A DNA stretch of 64,000 nt from Telluria beijingensis (GTDB lineage Bacteria > Pseudomonadota > Gammaproteobacteria > Burkholderiales > Burkholderiaceae_D), in NCBI RefSeq assembly GCF_030770395.1, contig NZ_CP132480.1:3069387-3133386 (forward strand). Direction: 5' to 3'. Position 1 is the first letter of the stretch; every line of letters starts with the position of its first letter. Positions 19,705-28,923 of the stretch are shown in pieces. Position numbers and translations under genes: made by a program. A model generated the notes under the pieces. That model was not told where the DNA came from, did no database searches, and worked only from the letters and a program-made list of their open reading frames with translations.

Positions 19705-19977
19705 ATGACCTTCCTGCGCATCGCCTCCACCGTGGTCCTGCCTTCCCTCCTCGCCGCCTGCGGCGGCGCCGACCCTGCCTACATGCCGGTGCAAACGGCG
19801 GCCGCCACCATCGAGGTGGTTGCTGCGCCGGCCACCGCCGCCTCGGCCACGGTGCCGGCCCCCAACTGCGCCGCCGAAGGCTGCGCCAGCCTGCGCATCA
19901 TCGACGGCAATGCCGAGGCCTGGCGCATCGACGCCGCCCGCCGCGCCGCGCTCGAGGCGCGCCTGTCCCAGTCCTGA
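19705..19977 (+). CDS. Small lipoprotein, unknown function
   Basis: A 90-residue protein beginning MTFLRIASTVVLPSLLAACGG: a lipoprotein signal with lipobox LAAC (Cys 19). The middle is Ala/Thr/Val-rich and low complexity. The end has a small domain with one Cys pair (NCAAEGCASLRIIDG) and charged helices (RRAALEARL). It is isolated between divergent and convergent neighbours. No family recognised; the codon usage and lipobox favour a real gene. Confidence 0.65.
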   Translation: MTFLRIASTVVLPSLLAACGGADPAYMPVQTAAATIEVVAAPATAASATVPAPNCAAEGCASLRIIDGNAEAWRIDAARRAALEARLSQS

Positions 19978-20000
19978 GGCAAGGCGCCCTTTACGTGCGC

Positions 20001-20597
20001 TCAGCGACGGCGCCCCATGCGCTTCGTCGTCGCGAGCAGGAACAGGCCGCTCGCCAGCAGCAGCCAGGCGCCCGGTTCCGGCACCTGGGTCGCGCTGGCG
20101 AAGCCAGTGTCCACCAGTTGCAGTTCGGCCGGCTGTCCGGCGACCAGGTTCAGTTCGATCACATTGGCGAAGGCGCCCAGGTAATTGTAGGCATCGTCGA
20201 TGAAGGCGACACTGAACAGGGTGCCGTTGTCGCCGCCGCCCAGCTCGAAGCTGACGTCGAAGCTGAACAGGCCGCCGAACTGGACCAGCTGGTCGAAGAA
20301 GTTCAGGTCGGGGCCGTTGCGCAGGACGACACCGTTGACGACGTCGCCGCTGACGTCGCCCGACGGCGGCAGGACGCCGCCATCCAGGAAGGCGCCGCTG
20401 AAATTGCTGACGCGGGCCACGGTCGGATCGGCGGCCAGCGGCCCGTTCAGGCCCAGGTCGAGATAGCCGACGGTACCGGCCAGCGCCGAGGTATCGAGCG
20501 AGACGCGGTACATCGGACCGGCCAGGGCCGCAGGGGCGCCGAGCGCGATCGACAGCGCCAGCAGCGCGCGGAACAACAGGGAGACGAGATTGGACAT
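20001..20597 (-). CDS. PEP-CTERM sorting-domain protein
   Basis: A 198-residue exported protein. Signal peptide to about APAALA (26), then a beta-sandwich-like body beginning MYRVSLDTSALAGTVGYLDL. This opening recurs in a family of PEP-CTERM proteins, as I recall (NF038129-like; from memory). The C-terminus is the sorting signal: VPEPGAW, a hydrophobic helix, then KRMGRRR. No cysteines or catalytic motif are visible. It lies 11 bases downstream of the ExeM-type nuclease gene on the same strand and is probably co-transcribed with it. Confidence 0.9.
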   Translation of the reverse strand: MSNLVSLLFRALLALSIALGAPAALAGPMYRVSLDTSALAGTVGYLDLGLNGPLAADPTVARVSNFSGAFLDGGVLPPSGDVSGDVVNGVVLRNGPDLNFFDQLVQFGGLFSFDVSFELGGGDNGTLFSVAFIDDAYNYLGAFANVIELNLVAGQPAELQLVDTGFASATQVPEPGAWLLLASGLFLLATTKRMGRRR

Positions 20598-20608
20598 GGT
20601 GTTTTCCT

Positions 20609-23563
20609 TTAGAACGCGCCGGAGACCAGCTGCGGCGTGTAGATGAAGTTACGCTTGGCGGTATTGGTGAACGCGGTGGCGACGGTCACGCTGGCGCCCG
20701 GGGCGATGCTCGCCTGCGGCAGCGTGATGTACGGCGCGCCACCCTGCATGCCGCTCGGGCCGTCGAGCGTGATGCCTGCCGGCAGGCCGTTCAGCACCAG
20801 GTGCAGCGGACCGCCCAGGGGCTGGTCGCTCGTATTGGTGATGGTGACGGTGCCGGTGGTCTTGCCAGTCGCGCGGTTGATGCTGAAGCCATTGATCACG
20901 ATCTTGCTCGATGCCGTGACATCGGTGGTGGAGCCGGCCAGGTTCAGGCTGACGACCAGCGGATCGTGGTCCGAGGCGCGGTAGGCGTTCTTGCGGTACA
21001 CATCGGTGCCGGTGTTTTCGATGTTGTAGTCGATGTCCTTCGGTTCGTCGGCATTGTTATGCCATTCGGCCGCGCCCACTACCTGCGGCGCCAGCGAGCT
21101 GCTGGCCAGGACGTGGTCGAGCGAGCCGGCCAGGCCGTTGAACACATAGGAGTACGGCATCGCATGCGGCCGCACGAAGCGTTCGATCAGGTTGACCATG
21201 CCGGCGGCGCCGGTCAGGTGGTTGATCGGGTTTTCGAAGGCGTAGGCGTTCAGGTCGCCCAGCACCAGCACGTCCGGATCCTTGGCTGCCGCCACCACCT
21301 GCGGGATGAAGACATTGCTCAGGCGCTGGGCCTGGAGCACGCGGGTGGCGTCATAGCAACCCTGGCCATAGCCCTGGTCGGCGTCGCCGCCGCTGGCGCC
21401 GCCGCAACCCTTCGATTTCAGGTGGTTGGCGATGACCGAGAATTTGCCGCCATTGGCCGCCATGAAGGTCTGCGCCATCGGCGGACGGTTGTTGATCTCG
21501 TGTCCATCGGACAGCGCGCCGCCCACCAGGGTCAGCTTCGACGGCTTGTAGATCATGGCGACGCGGATCGCATCGGTGCCGAGCGCGACCGGGGCCGGCA
21601 CCACGGCATAGGTGCCGGGCGCGGTGACGCGGTTGATCTCGTCGACCAGGTACTTGGCCGCGATGTCGCCATTGTTCTGGATTTCCATCAGGCCGACCAC
21701 GTCGGCATCCAGCGCGGCCAGCGAGGCGACGATCTTGTCGCGCTGGCGGACGAACTCGGCGCTGTTGTCGGCGCCGCGGCAATTGCCGGCCGATACGCGG
21801 CCATCCAGCTCGCAGCCCTGGCCCGACCTGCCCCAGGCATCCCGGCCATCGGTGAAGGTGGTGAAGAAGTTCAGCACATTGGCGGCCGCCACCTTGATGC
21901 CTTCCGGCAGTACCGGCGCCGGCTGGCGCGCGTTGGCGCGCTCGATGACCGGGGTCTCGGTCGGCTGCAGCTTGAAGCCGGTGCTGGCCCCGCTGCTGGC
22001 GCCGGTCGAACCGAAATCGATCACGCCGGTCAGGTTGTCGATGGTGTCGCCGGCGCGCACGGTGCCGTCCTCGGCCAGGTAAGGCATGGCGGCCGGGGCG
22101 CGGAACAGGCCGTCGTCCAGCACGATGCGGTTGGCCATGTGCTCACGATACAGTGCCTCGGCTTCTGGCGAACCCTGCGGGTAGCGGCTGGTCGGCTGCT
22201 CGCGGCGGCCGCTGGACAGGGTCAGCTCGCCACGGTTGGCCAGGTCGCCATTGCCGTTGATGGTGAGCGTGTTGGTGATGCGCACCAGCATGCCTTCGAC
22301 GCTGGCCAGGTCGGTGCCCGGCACGTTGATATTGGTCGGCGCGATGGTCGGACCGGCGCCCAACGAAGTGATATTGGTGACGTCCTTGAATTCGGTATAG
22401 GTGCGCTCGGCGCCGTTCGGACGGAATTCGACCACCAGGCCGGTCACGCTCACCAGCGTGCCGACCGGGTGCGCAGTCTCGGTACCGTACACATAGATGC
22501 CGTCCGACGTGGTCGGATCGCCATCGCCCTGCGGATCCTGGATGAAGAAGCCGCCGTCGACCTTGGCGGTGATCACACCGCGCGCGGTCTGCACGGTATT
22601 GGCATAGGGGCTGGTATCGCCCGCGCCCTGGATCTGCGGAATGGTCAATATGCCTGCGACGGCGACATTCACGGTGCAGCGCTCGGTCTCGTCCGCATCG
22701 TTGCCGAACTCGACCTGCACCGGATAGCGGCCGCCGGCCAGGGTGTCGGCGATGTCGAGGCGCGCCTCGGCCTTGCCGCCGGCCGCGCCGGCCGGGGTGA
22801 ACTGGCCGAGGGTGATGCCGGCAACGCCGCCCGCCACGATGGTGGCGCGGTTGACGATGGCATCGCCATCGATCGCCGACAGCAGCGCCGAGCCGCCGCG
22901 GCCCTGCTCGACCTGCACCGTGGCCGGGCAAGTCAGGACGATCGGCTTCGGCGCCGGGCCGACGTCGCCGCAAGGCTGCAGCGGCGATACGGTGCTGCGT
23001 GGTCCGACTGGCGGCGCCAGCACGAAGTCGGCACTGTTATCGTCGGTGTCCTGGCAGCCGGCTGCGGCGCGCTGGAGCGAGAGGAGCAGCGTCGACGACG
23101 GGGCCGGCGATCCTTCGGACAGGTTGGCGCTGCCATAGCCGACCAGGTCGAGGATGCGGCTGCCGTCGCTGATGGCGACCTTGCCGGTCGCGCCTGCCAT
23201 ATTGAAGCTCGGCGCCTGGACGTCGAACACCTCGATCGGGTTCTTGCCCTGGTCACGGGCGCCGCGCATCAGGAAATACTGCCCCGGCGCCAGCGTGACC
23301 GACGGCAAGGGAGTGACGCTGCTCCAGCTGCTGCCACCCGCCGACTGGTATTGCAGCTGCAGGCCGGCCAGGCTGACCGGCGCGTCACTGCGGTTGTACA
23401 GTTCGACGAAATCGTGGCCGAAATTGCTGGCGGTGCTGTGCGAAAAAGCATACAGCTGGTTGATGACGACGTCGGCGGCAAGCGCCGGCGCGCTCGCCGC
23501 CAGGCCGGCGATGAGGCTTGCCAGCAGCGTGCGCCGTGGCGTGAAAGTTGCAAAGGTGGTCAT
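20609..23563 (-). CDS. ExeM/NucH-family extracellular endonuclease
   Basis: A 984-residue secreted nuclease. Signal peptide with PRRTLLASL leading to ALAA (about residue 30), then a lamin-tail domain (VINQLYAFSHSTASNFGHDF, FVELYNRSDAPVSL). A middle OB-fold-like region includes TVQTARGVITAKVDGGFFIQD. The C-terminal half is an endonuclease/exonuclease/phosphatase domain: VAAANVLNFFTTF, VVGLMEIQNNG, FSVIANHLKSKGC, LVLGDLNAYAFENP and ASDHDPLVVSL, covering the expected Asn, Glu, His and Asp residues. The last 100 residues form a beta-sandwich without PEP-CTERM. The start at 23561-23563 has GGGGAA upstream. It probably degrades extracellular DNA, and family members leave by type II secretion. Confidence 0.94.
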   Translation of the reverse strand: MTTFATFTPRRTLLASLIAGLAASAPALAADVVINQLYAFSHSTASNFGHDFVELYNRSDAPVSLAGLQLQYQSAGGSSWSSVTPLPSVTLAPGQYFLMRGARDQGKNPIEVFDVQAPSFNMAGATGKVAISDGSRILDLVGYGSANLSEGSPAPSSTLLLSLQRAAAGCQDTDDNSADFVLAPPVGPRSTVSPLQPCGDVGPAPKPIVLTCPATVQVEQGRGGSALLSAIDGDAIVNRATIVAGGVAGITLGQFTPAGAAGGKAEARLDIADTLAGGRYPVQVEFGNDADETERCTVNVAVAGILTIPQIQGAGDTSPYANTVQTARGVITAKVDGGFFIQDPQGDGDPTTSDGIYVYGTETAHPVGTLVSVTGLVVEFRPNGAERTYTEFKDVTNITSLGAGPTIAPTNINVPGTDLASVEGMLVRITNTLTINGNGDLANRGELTLSSGRREQPTSRYPQGSPEAEALYREHMANRIVLDDGLFRAPAAMPYLAEDGTVRAGDTIDNLTGVIDFGSTGASSGASTGFKLQPTETPVIERANARQPAPVLPEGIKVAAANVLNFFTTFTDGRDAWGRSGQGCELDGRVSAGNCRGADNSAEFVRQRDKIVASLAALDADVVGLMEIQNNGDIAAKYLVDEINRVTAPGTYAVVPAPVALGTDAIRVAMIYKPSKLTLVGGALSDGHEINNRPPMAQTFMAANGGKFSVIANHLKSKGCGGASGGDADQGYGQGCYDATRVLQAQRLSNVFIPQVVAAAKDPDVLVLGDLNAYAFENPINHLTGAAGMVNLIERFVRPHAMPYSYVFNGLAGSLDHVLASSSLAPQVVGAAEWHNNADEPKDIDYNIENTGTDVYRKNAYRASDHDPLVVSLNLAGSTTDVTASSKIVINGFSINRATGKTTGTVTITNTSDQPLGGPLHLVLNGLPAGITLDGPSGMQGGAPYITLPQASIAPGASVTVATAFTNTAKRNFIYTPQLVSGAF

Positions 23564-23736
23564 TGATTCCCCGTTAGTTGTCGCACAATATGTGCCCGCC
23601 ACATCCGTTAGCAGAATGATAGTAAATGCGGATATTGACAACATGATGACGAGAAATTAACCCCCTTGGGTAATTTCTAGCTTAGCGGAAATTTAATGCC
23701 GAGGAACCGGCTTGCCGCAGGGAAAATGCAGAGAAT

Positions 23737-24438
23737 TCAGCGCCAACGGCGGCATGCGACGAAGCCGACCAGGGCCAGCCCGGCGGCCAGCAGCGCAGGG
23801 GCTTGCGGCTCGGGCACCAGCGAAATCGCATAGACCTCGAGCGCCTCGACGCGCCGGAACTGCCCCCCATACGTGCCGTCGATGATACTGCGGCCTTCGA
23901 AGGCAGGGTCGCCATAGCTGAGTTGCCAGGAAATGGAGGTGGTGAGGAGGTCGTCGACGAACAGGTCGGGGCCGGCGCCGAAGGTGGGACCGTGATCTGG
24001 CCAGTTATAGGTCTGGCGCGAGCCCTGGCTGGGCAAAATATGGTCGGACAGGAGCTGGCGGTACACGGCCGGCTCGGTATAGTTGAACAGGAAGCCGGTG
24101 CGCTGCCAGTTGCGCTCGGCGACATGCCAGCCGTCGGTCGACGACCAGCTGCGCGGGTTGTAGCCGCCCACCACCCAGTTGGCGCCGGCGTCGTCGGCAA
24201 TGCGCATCAGGGTGAAGTTGCTGCCGCGCCCATCGGCGGCCGCGTGAAAGTCGAGCGCATCGTCGCCCGCCTGGCGGGTGTAGACGTTCTCGAAATAGAG
24301 GGGGCCGGCCCCGAACCAGCGTTCGAGCTGGCCCTGCAGGCTCGGGTCGAGCAGCGGCGCATCGGTTTGCGCCACTGCCGGCGATGCCAGGGCGCCGAGG
24401 ATGACGGCCGCCCTGCCCGCTGCAAGAATCTTGTCCAT
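23737..24438 (-). CDS. PEP-CTERM protein with a TLD-like domain
   Basis: A 233-residue exported protein. Signal peptide to about PAVAQ (23). The body reads DFHAAADGRGSNFTLMRIAD, ANWVVGGYNPRSWSSTDGW and TGFLFNYT. That order (FH ... G ... TLxxI ... GGYxxxxWSS ... FLF) is the pattern of TLD (TLDc) domains, best known from eukaryotic oxidation-resistance proteins. It ends with VPEPQAP, a hydrophobic helix and ACRRWR, a PEP-CTERM signal. Function is unknown; the TLD call is from motif order only. Confidence 0.82.
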   Translation of the reverse strand: MDKILAAGRAAVILGALASPAVAQTDAPLLDPSLQGQLERWFGAGPLYFENVYTRQAGDDALDFHAAADGRGSNFTLMRIADDAGANWVVGGYNPRSWSSTDGWHVAERNWQRTGFLFNYTEPAVYRQLLSDHILPSQGSRQTYNWPDHGPTFGAGPDLFVDDLLTTSISWQLSYGDPAFEGRSIIDGTYGGQFRRVEALEVYAISLVPEPQAPALLAAGLALVGFVACRRWR

Positions 24439-24490
24439 GCAACGTCAGACTGCACGTCGCCGGACAAGTTCCAGCCGCGGATGATGCCGG

Positions 24491-25909
24491 TCAGGCGCGC
24501 TTGTAGATGTCCTCGAAGCGGACGATGTCGTCCTCGCCCAGGTAGCTGCCCGACTGCACTTCGATGATATGCAGCGGCAGCTTGCCCGGATTCTCGAGGC
24601 GGTGGTTCATGCCGATCGGGATATAGGTCGATTCGTTCTCGGACAGCAGGCTCACGGTATCGCCGCAGGTGACGCGCGCCGTGCCCGACACCACGACCCA
24701 GTGTTCGGCGCGGTGGTGGTGCATCTGCAGCGACAGTTTTTCGCCCGGCTTGACCGTGATGCGCTTGACCTGGAAGCGGTCGCCCGCATCGATGCCCTCG
24801 TAGTGGCCCCAGGGACGGTAGACACGGGTGTGATGCAGGTGCTCGGTGCGCTCCTTGGACGCCAGGTGTTCGACCACCTGCTTGACGCGCTGCACCTTGC
24901 TCTTACAGGTGACCAGCACCGCATCCTGGGTCTCGACCACGACCACGTCTTCCAGGCCGACCACGGCCACGATGCGGCTTTCGGCGCGCACCAGCGAGTT
25001 CTTGACGCCGTCCAGGTAGACGTCGCCGCGCTGGGCATTGCCGTTGGCGTCCTTGGCCTGGGTTTCCCACAGGGCCGACCACGAACCGACGTCGTTCCAG
25101 CCGATATCGGCCGGCACCACGGCGGCGTCGCGGGTGTGTTCCATCACCGCATAGTCGATCGAATCGGACGGGCAGGCCGAGAACGCGCCTTCGTCGAGGC
25201 GGCAGAAATCGAGGTCGCGGTAGGCGGCGTGCATGGCCTGGCTGGCGGCGCCGGCGATCGCCGGGGCGTGCTGCTCGAGCTCGGTCAGGTAACGGGCGGC
25301 GGAGAACATGAACATGCCGCTGTTCCAGTAATAGCCGCCTTCGGCCAGGAAGCCTTCGGCGGTGGATGCATCGGGTTTCTCGACGAAGCGCGCCACCTTG
25401 TAGCATTCGCCGCACTCGTCCACCGCCTCGCCGCGGCGGATATAGCCGTAGCCGGTTTCCGGGGTCTTGGGCACGATGCCGAAGGTCGCCAGCGCGCCCT
25501 TGGCCACCAGGCGGGTGGCGCGGTCGACCGCTTCGCGGAACGCTTCGCCGTTCTCAATCACGTGGTCGGCCGGCAGCACCAGCATCACGGCTTCGGGGTC
25601 GATCTGTTGCAGGTGATGGGCGGCGGCGGCCACGGCCGGCGCCGTGTTGCGGCCGACCGGCTCGAGCAGGATGCCCAGCGGCGTGATGCCGACTTCACGC
25701 AGTTGCTCGGCCACCATGAAGCGGTGGTCATTGCCGCACACCACGAGCGGCGCCATCATCTCTGGCCAGCCGGCCACGCGCAAGGCGGTTTCCTGCAGCA
25801 TGGTCTTGTCGGCCACCAGCGGCAGCAGCTGCTTCGGCAAGACCTTGCGCGACAAGGGCCACAGGCGGGTGCCGGCGCCGCCGGAGAGGATGACTGGATA
25901 GATCTTCAT
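24491..25909 (-). CDS. manC: Mannose-1-phosphate guanylyltransferase / mannose-6-phosphate isomerase
   Basis: A 472-residue bifunctional enzyme of the ManC/CpsB/AlgA family that makes GDP-mannose from mannose-1-phosphate and interconverts fructose-6-P and mannose-6-P. The nucleotidyltransferase domain begins PVILSGGAGTRLWPLSRKVL with KQLLPLV next, and continues with EPVGRNTAPAVA and FVEKPDAS. The C-terminal cupin (isomerase) domain has VYRPWGHYEGID, LQMHHHRAEHWVVVSGTA and MNHRLENPG. The ATG at 25907-25909 overlaps the stop of the upstream nucleotidyltransferase gene (ATGA). It supplies GDP-mannose for EPS and would feed GDP-fucose synthesis. Confidence 0.96.
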   Translation of the reverse strand: MKIYPVILSGGAGTRLWPLSRKVLPKQLLPLVADKTMLQETALRVAGWPEMMAPLVVCGNDHRFMVAEQLREVGITPLGILLEPVGRNTAPAVAAAAHHLQQIDPEAVMLVLPADHVIENGEAFREAVDRATRLVAKGALATFGIVPKTPETGYGYIRRGEAVDECGECYKVARFVEKPDASTAEGFLAEGGYYWNSGMFMFSAARYLTELEQHAPAIAGAASQAMHAAYRDLDFCRLDEGAFSACPSDSIDYAVMEHTRDAAVVPADIGWNDVGSWSALWETQAKDANGNAQRGDVYLDGVKNSLVRAESRIVAVVGLEDVVVVETQDAVLVTCKSKVQRVKQVVEHLASKERTEHLHHTRVYRPWGHYEGIDAGDRFQVKRITVKPGEKLSLQMHHHRAEHWVVVSGTARVTCGDTVSLLSENESTYIPIGMNHRLENPGKLPLHIIEVQSGSYLGEDDIVRFEDIYKRA

Positions 25910-27078
25910 GCGCTGACTTTCTCTTTCTCTAACTCGTTGTTGTCCTGATCCGCGATTTCCTTGCGCCGGGAGCGGCGACGATCGCGTGCATTGAGCCATT
26001 CCTCTGAGGAATACTCGGAGGCGTGCTTCATTTCGCCTTTTCGGTCGACACTATATTCCTTAAAGACAATCATTTCATTCAATGTTACATCATGCAACAC
26101 GCGGGTGTACTCGAACAGCACGCTGCGCACGATTTCGGCGCCTTCGCAGATATGGCTGCCGTGGCCGATCCAGGTCGGGCCCACGATGCGGGCGCCGGCC
26201 TCTACTTTAACCCCGGAACCGATGTAGACGGGTCCCTCGATAGTCGTACCTTCCCAGTCGATGCTGGTATTCAGGCCCACCCAGACCCCGGGCTTGATCT
26301 GGATACCCGGCACGTCCATGTGGTTGACTTCGCCGGTGATGACGGATTGCAGCACTTCCCAGTAATCGCCCATGGTGCCGATGTCGAGCCAGTTGAACGG
26401 CCGGCCCTGGGCATAGAAAGGCAGGCCGCGCTCGGCCAGCAGCGGGAACAGCTCGGAACCGATGTCGAACGGCACGCCGGACGGAATCAGGTCGATCACT
26501 TCTGGTTCAAAAATATAGATGCCAGTGGAAATGAAGTTGGACTTCGCTTCTTGCTGGCTCGGTTTCTCTTGAAACTCCAGGATGCGGCCCTGCTCGTCCG
26601 AGACCACCACGCCATAGGACGAGACCTTGTCCCATGGAACCTCTTTCGTGATGACCGTGGCCATGGCGCCCTTGCGGCGGTGTTCCAGCAGCGCGGCCTT
26701 GAGGTCGAGGTCGATCAGGGCGTCGCCGCACAGCACCACGGTGGTGTCGTCGAAGAAGCCGCCGAATTCCTGGATTTTCTTCATGCCGCCGGCCGAACCG
26801 ATCGGCTCCGGCACGACTTCGCCGTCATCCTTCGTATAGCCCTCGAAGGAGTAGCCGATCTGGACGCCGAACTGCTCGCCCTCGCCGAAGTAATCTTCGA
26901 TCTTGTCGTGCAGCCAGCTGACGTTGACCATGATTTCGGACACGCCATGCTTCTTGAGGTGTTCGACCAGGTAGGCCATCACGGGTTTGCCCAGCAGCGG
27001 GATCATGGGTTTGGGCAGGTCATAGGTGAGCGGACGGACGCGTGTGCCCTTGCCTGCGGCGAGAATCATGGCTTTCAT
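25906..27078 (-). CDS. Sugar-1-phosphate nucleotidyltransferase with left-handed beta-helix
   Basis: A 390-residue NDP-sugar pyrophosphorylase. N-terminal domain: MILAAGKGTRVRPLTYDLPK, then PIGSAGGMKKIQ, VVLCGDALIDLDL and FNWLDIGTMGDYWEV. C-terminal part: hexapeptide-like repeats (IKPGVWVGLNTSI, GPVYIGSGVKVEAGARI, GPTWIGHGSHICEGAEI), then a charged tail. It resembles GDP-mannose or glucose-1-P-type pyrophosphorylases; the exact sugar cannot be read off. AAGGATAG upstream fixes the start at 27076-27078. It lies between manC and galE in one operon. Confidence 0.9.
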   Translation of the reverse strand: MKAMILAAGKGTRVRPLTYDLPKPMIPLLGKPVMAYLVEHLKKHGVSEIMVNVSWLHDKIEDYFGEGEQFGVQIGYSFEGYTKDDGEVVPEPIGSAGGMKKIQEFGGFFDDTTVVLCGDALIDLDLKAALLEHRRKGAMATVITKEVPWDKVSSYGVVVSDEQGRILEFQEKPSQQEAKSNFISTGIYIFEPEVIDLIPSGVPFDIGSELFPLLAERGLPFYAQGRPFNWLDIGTMGDYWEVLQSVITGEVNHMDVPGIQIKPGVWVGLNTSIDWEGTTIEGPVYIGSGVKVEAGARIVGPTWIGHGSHICEGAEIVRSVLFEYTRVLHDVTLNEMIVFKEYSVDRKGEMKHASEYSSEEWLNARDRRRSRRKEIADQDNNELEKEKVSA

Positions 27079-27094
27079 TAGACTATCCTTTAGA

Positions 27095-28093
27095 TTATTT
27101 GGCTGTGGTTTGGTAGCGCCATACGTCGGCGCACATTTGAGCGACATCACGTTCGGCAGTCCAGCCCAGTTCCTCGCGCGCCAGCGACGGGTCGGCGTAG
27201 CACTTGGCCACGTCGCCGGGGCGGCGGTCGACGATCTGGTAGGCGACGGAACGCCCGCTGGCCGCCTCGAAGGCGCGTACCATTTCCAATACACTATTGC
27301 CCCGGCCAGTGCCGAGGTTGTAGGTGACGATGCCCGGCCCCTTGTTCAGGCGGTCCAGGGTCTTGACGTGGCCGATGGCGAGATCCACCACGTGGATATA
27401 GTCGCGCAAGCCGGTGCCGTCCGGGGTGTCGTAGTCGCCGCCGAACACCGACAGCTTGTCGCGCTGGCCGTTGGCGACCTGGGCGATGTACGGTACGAGG
27501 TTGTTGGGGATGCCGCTCGGCTCTTCGCCGATCAGGCCGCTTTGGTGGGCGCCGACCGGATTGAAATAGCGTAGCAGCGCGATGCGCCAGTCGGGCTCGG
27601 CCTTGGCCAGGTCGCGCAGGATGTCCTCGATCATCAGCTTGCTGCGGCCATAGGGATTGGTGGCCGACAGCGGGAAATCCTCGCGGATCGGCACCGAGGC
27701 CGGATCGCCATACACGGTGGCCGAGGACGAGAACACCAGCGACTTGCAACCGAACTTGGCCATCGTCTCGAACAGCACCACGCTGCCGGTGACGTTGTTG
27801 TCGTAGTAGCGCAGCGGCTGGGCCACCGATTCGCCCACCGCCTTCAGGCCGGCGAAGTGGATCACCGCCTCGGGCTTGTGTTCGGCAAACGCCGCTTCCA
27901 TGGCCGCGCGGTCGCGGATGTCGGCCTGCACGAAAGCGAACGGCTTGCCGCTGATGCGCTGCACGCGCTCGCACACCGACTGCTGGGCGTTCGACAGGTT
28001 GTCGACCACCACCACGTCGTGGCCGGCGGCCTGCAGTTCGACGACGGTATGCGAACCGATATAGCCCACACCGCCAGTAACCAGGATCTTCAT
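27095..28093 (-). CDS. galE: UDP-glucose 4-epimerase
   Basis: A 332-residue SDR enzyme that interconverts UDP-glucose and UDP-galactose. The NAD-binding motif [16 protein letters not shown] opens the protein. [22 protein letters not shown] and the catalytic [12 protein letters not shown] (Tyr-x3-Lys) follow, then [16 protein letters not shown] and [20 protein letters not shown]. This is a full-length GalE. It sits 16 bases upstream of the nucleotidyltransferase gene and supplies UDP-galactose for EPS or LPS. Confidence 0.97.
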   Translation of the reverse strand: MKILVTGGVGYIGSHTVVELQAAGHDVVVVDNLSNAQQSVCERVQRISGKPFAFVQADIRDRAAMEAAFAEHKPEAVIHFAGLKAVGESVAQPLRYYDNNVTGSVVLFETMAKFGCKSLVFSSSATVYGDPASVPIREDFPLSATNPYGRSKLMIEDILRDLAKAEPDWRIALLRYFNPVGAHQSGLIGEEPSGIPNNLVPYIAQVANGQRDKLSVFGGDYDTPDGTGLRDYIHVVDLAIGHVKTLDRLNKGPGIVTYNLGTGRGNSVLEMVRAFEAASGRSVAYQIVDRRPGDVAKCYADPSLAREELGWTAERDVAQMCADVWRYQTTAK

Positions 28094-28138
28094 GTCTTTC
28101 GCTCTCTGTTCAATAAGTATGTTGTTAATCTGCTAGCA

Positions 28139-28882
28139 CTACCTGCCCCTGGCTGCTTCCTTGACCAGCAGCCAGACAAAGACCATGTCGTCGATGAAGT
28201 AACGGCGGAACATCCGGCGCGGCTCCTGCAGGAAGCGGTAGAACCACTCCAGTCCGGATCGCTGCATCCAGGCCGGCGCCCGCTTCACCCTGCCGACCGC
28301 CACGTCGAAGCTGCCGCCCACCCCCATCGCGAACGGCACCCGCATCTCGGCCTGGTACTTGCCGAGAAACTGTTCCTTCGTGGGCGAGGAGATCGCCACG
28401 AACAGCAGGTCGGCGCGGCTGGCGCGGATCTGGCGCACCAGTTCCGCCTCTTCGTCCGCGCCCTGCCAATAGCCGTCGCGCACGCCGGCCAGCACCAGGC
28501 CCGGATAGCGGCCGGCATAGGTCGCGGCCACCGCCCGCACGACCTCGGCCCGCGCCCCCAGCAGGAACACGCGCCAGCCGCGCTCGGCCGCGCGCCGCAT
28601 CAGAGCCTCGAACAGGTCGATCCCGGCGACCCGTTCCTTGAGCGGCTTGCCCAGCAGGCGCGCCGCCCACACCACGGGCATGCCGTCCACATTGACGAGG
28701 TCGCAATCATTGATGATGCGGCGCAGCCCTTCGTCGCGGCTGGCCTTGACCAGCTTGTCGACGTTGACCACCACGTGCTGGTGCGGGCGCCCGGAGCGCA
28801 CGAAACCCTCGACGATCTCCAGGGTCTCTTCCATCGAAACGTTATCCATATTACAACCAAACAGCGTGACGCGCTCGTTCAT
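28139..28882 (-). CDS. WecG/TagA/CpsF-family glycosyltransferase
   Basis: A 247-residue GT26 family enzyme. Family blocks: [85 protein letters not shown] and [20 protein letters not shown]. These enzymes transfer a sugar (often N-acetylmannosaminuronic acid or ManNAc) to a lipid-linked acceptor. It is part of the EPS gene row. The start MNERVTLF is the only good one near the upstream gene. Confidence 0.93.
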   Translation of the reverse strand: MNERVTLFGCNMDNVSMEETLEIVEGFVRSGRPHQHVVVNVDKLVKASRDEGLRRIINDCDLVNVDGMPVVWAARLLGKPLKERVAGIDLFEALMRRAAERGWRVFLLGARAEVVRAVAATYAGRYPGLVLAGVRDGYWQGADEEAELVRQIRASRADLLFVAISSPTKEQFLGKYQAEMRVPFAMGVGGSFDVAVGRVKRAPAWMQRSGLEWFYRFLQEPRRMFRRYFIDDMVFVWLLVKEAARGR

Positions 28883-28923
28883 GCGTGCCCTCCAGTCCGG
28901 TGAATGACGTTTCTTGATTTTAA

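Noticed and set aside
25906..27294. An upstream start for the nucleotidyltransferase gene, giving 462 residues
   Set aside because: The extra residues are antisense galE and leader sequence; the family start MKAMILAAGKG with AAGGATAG upstream is at 27078.
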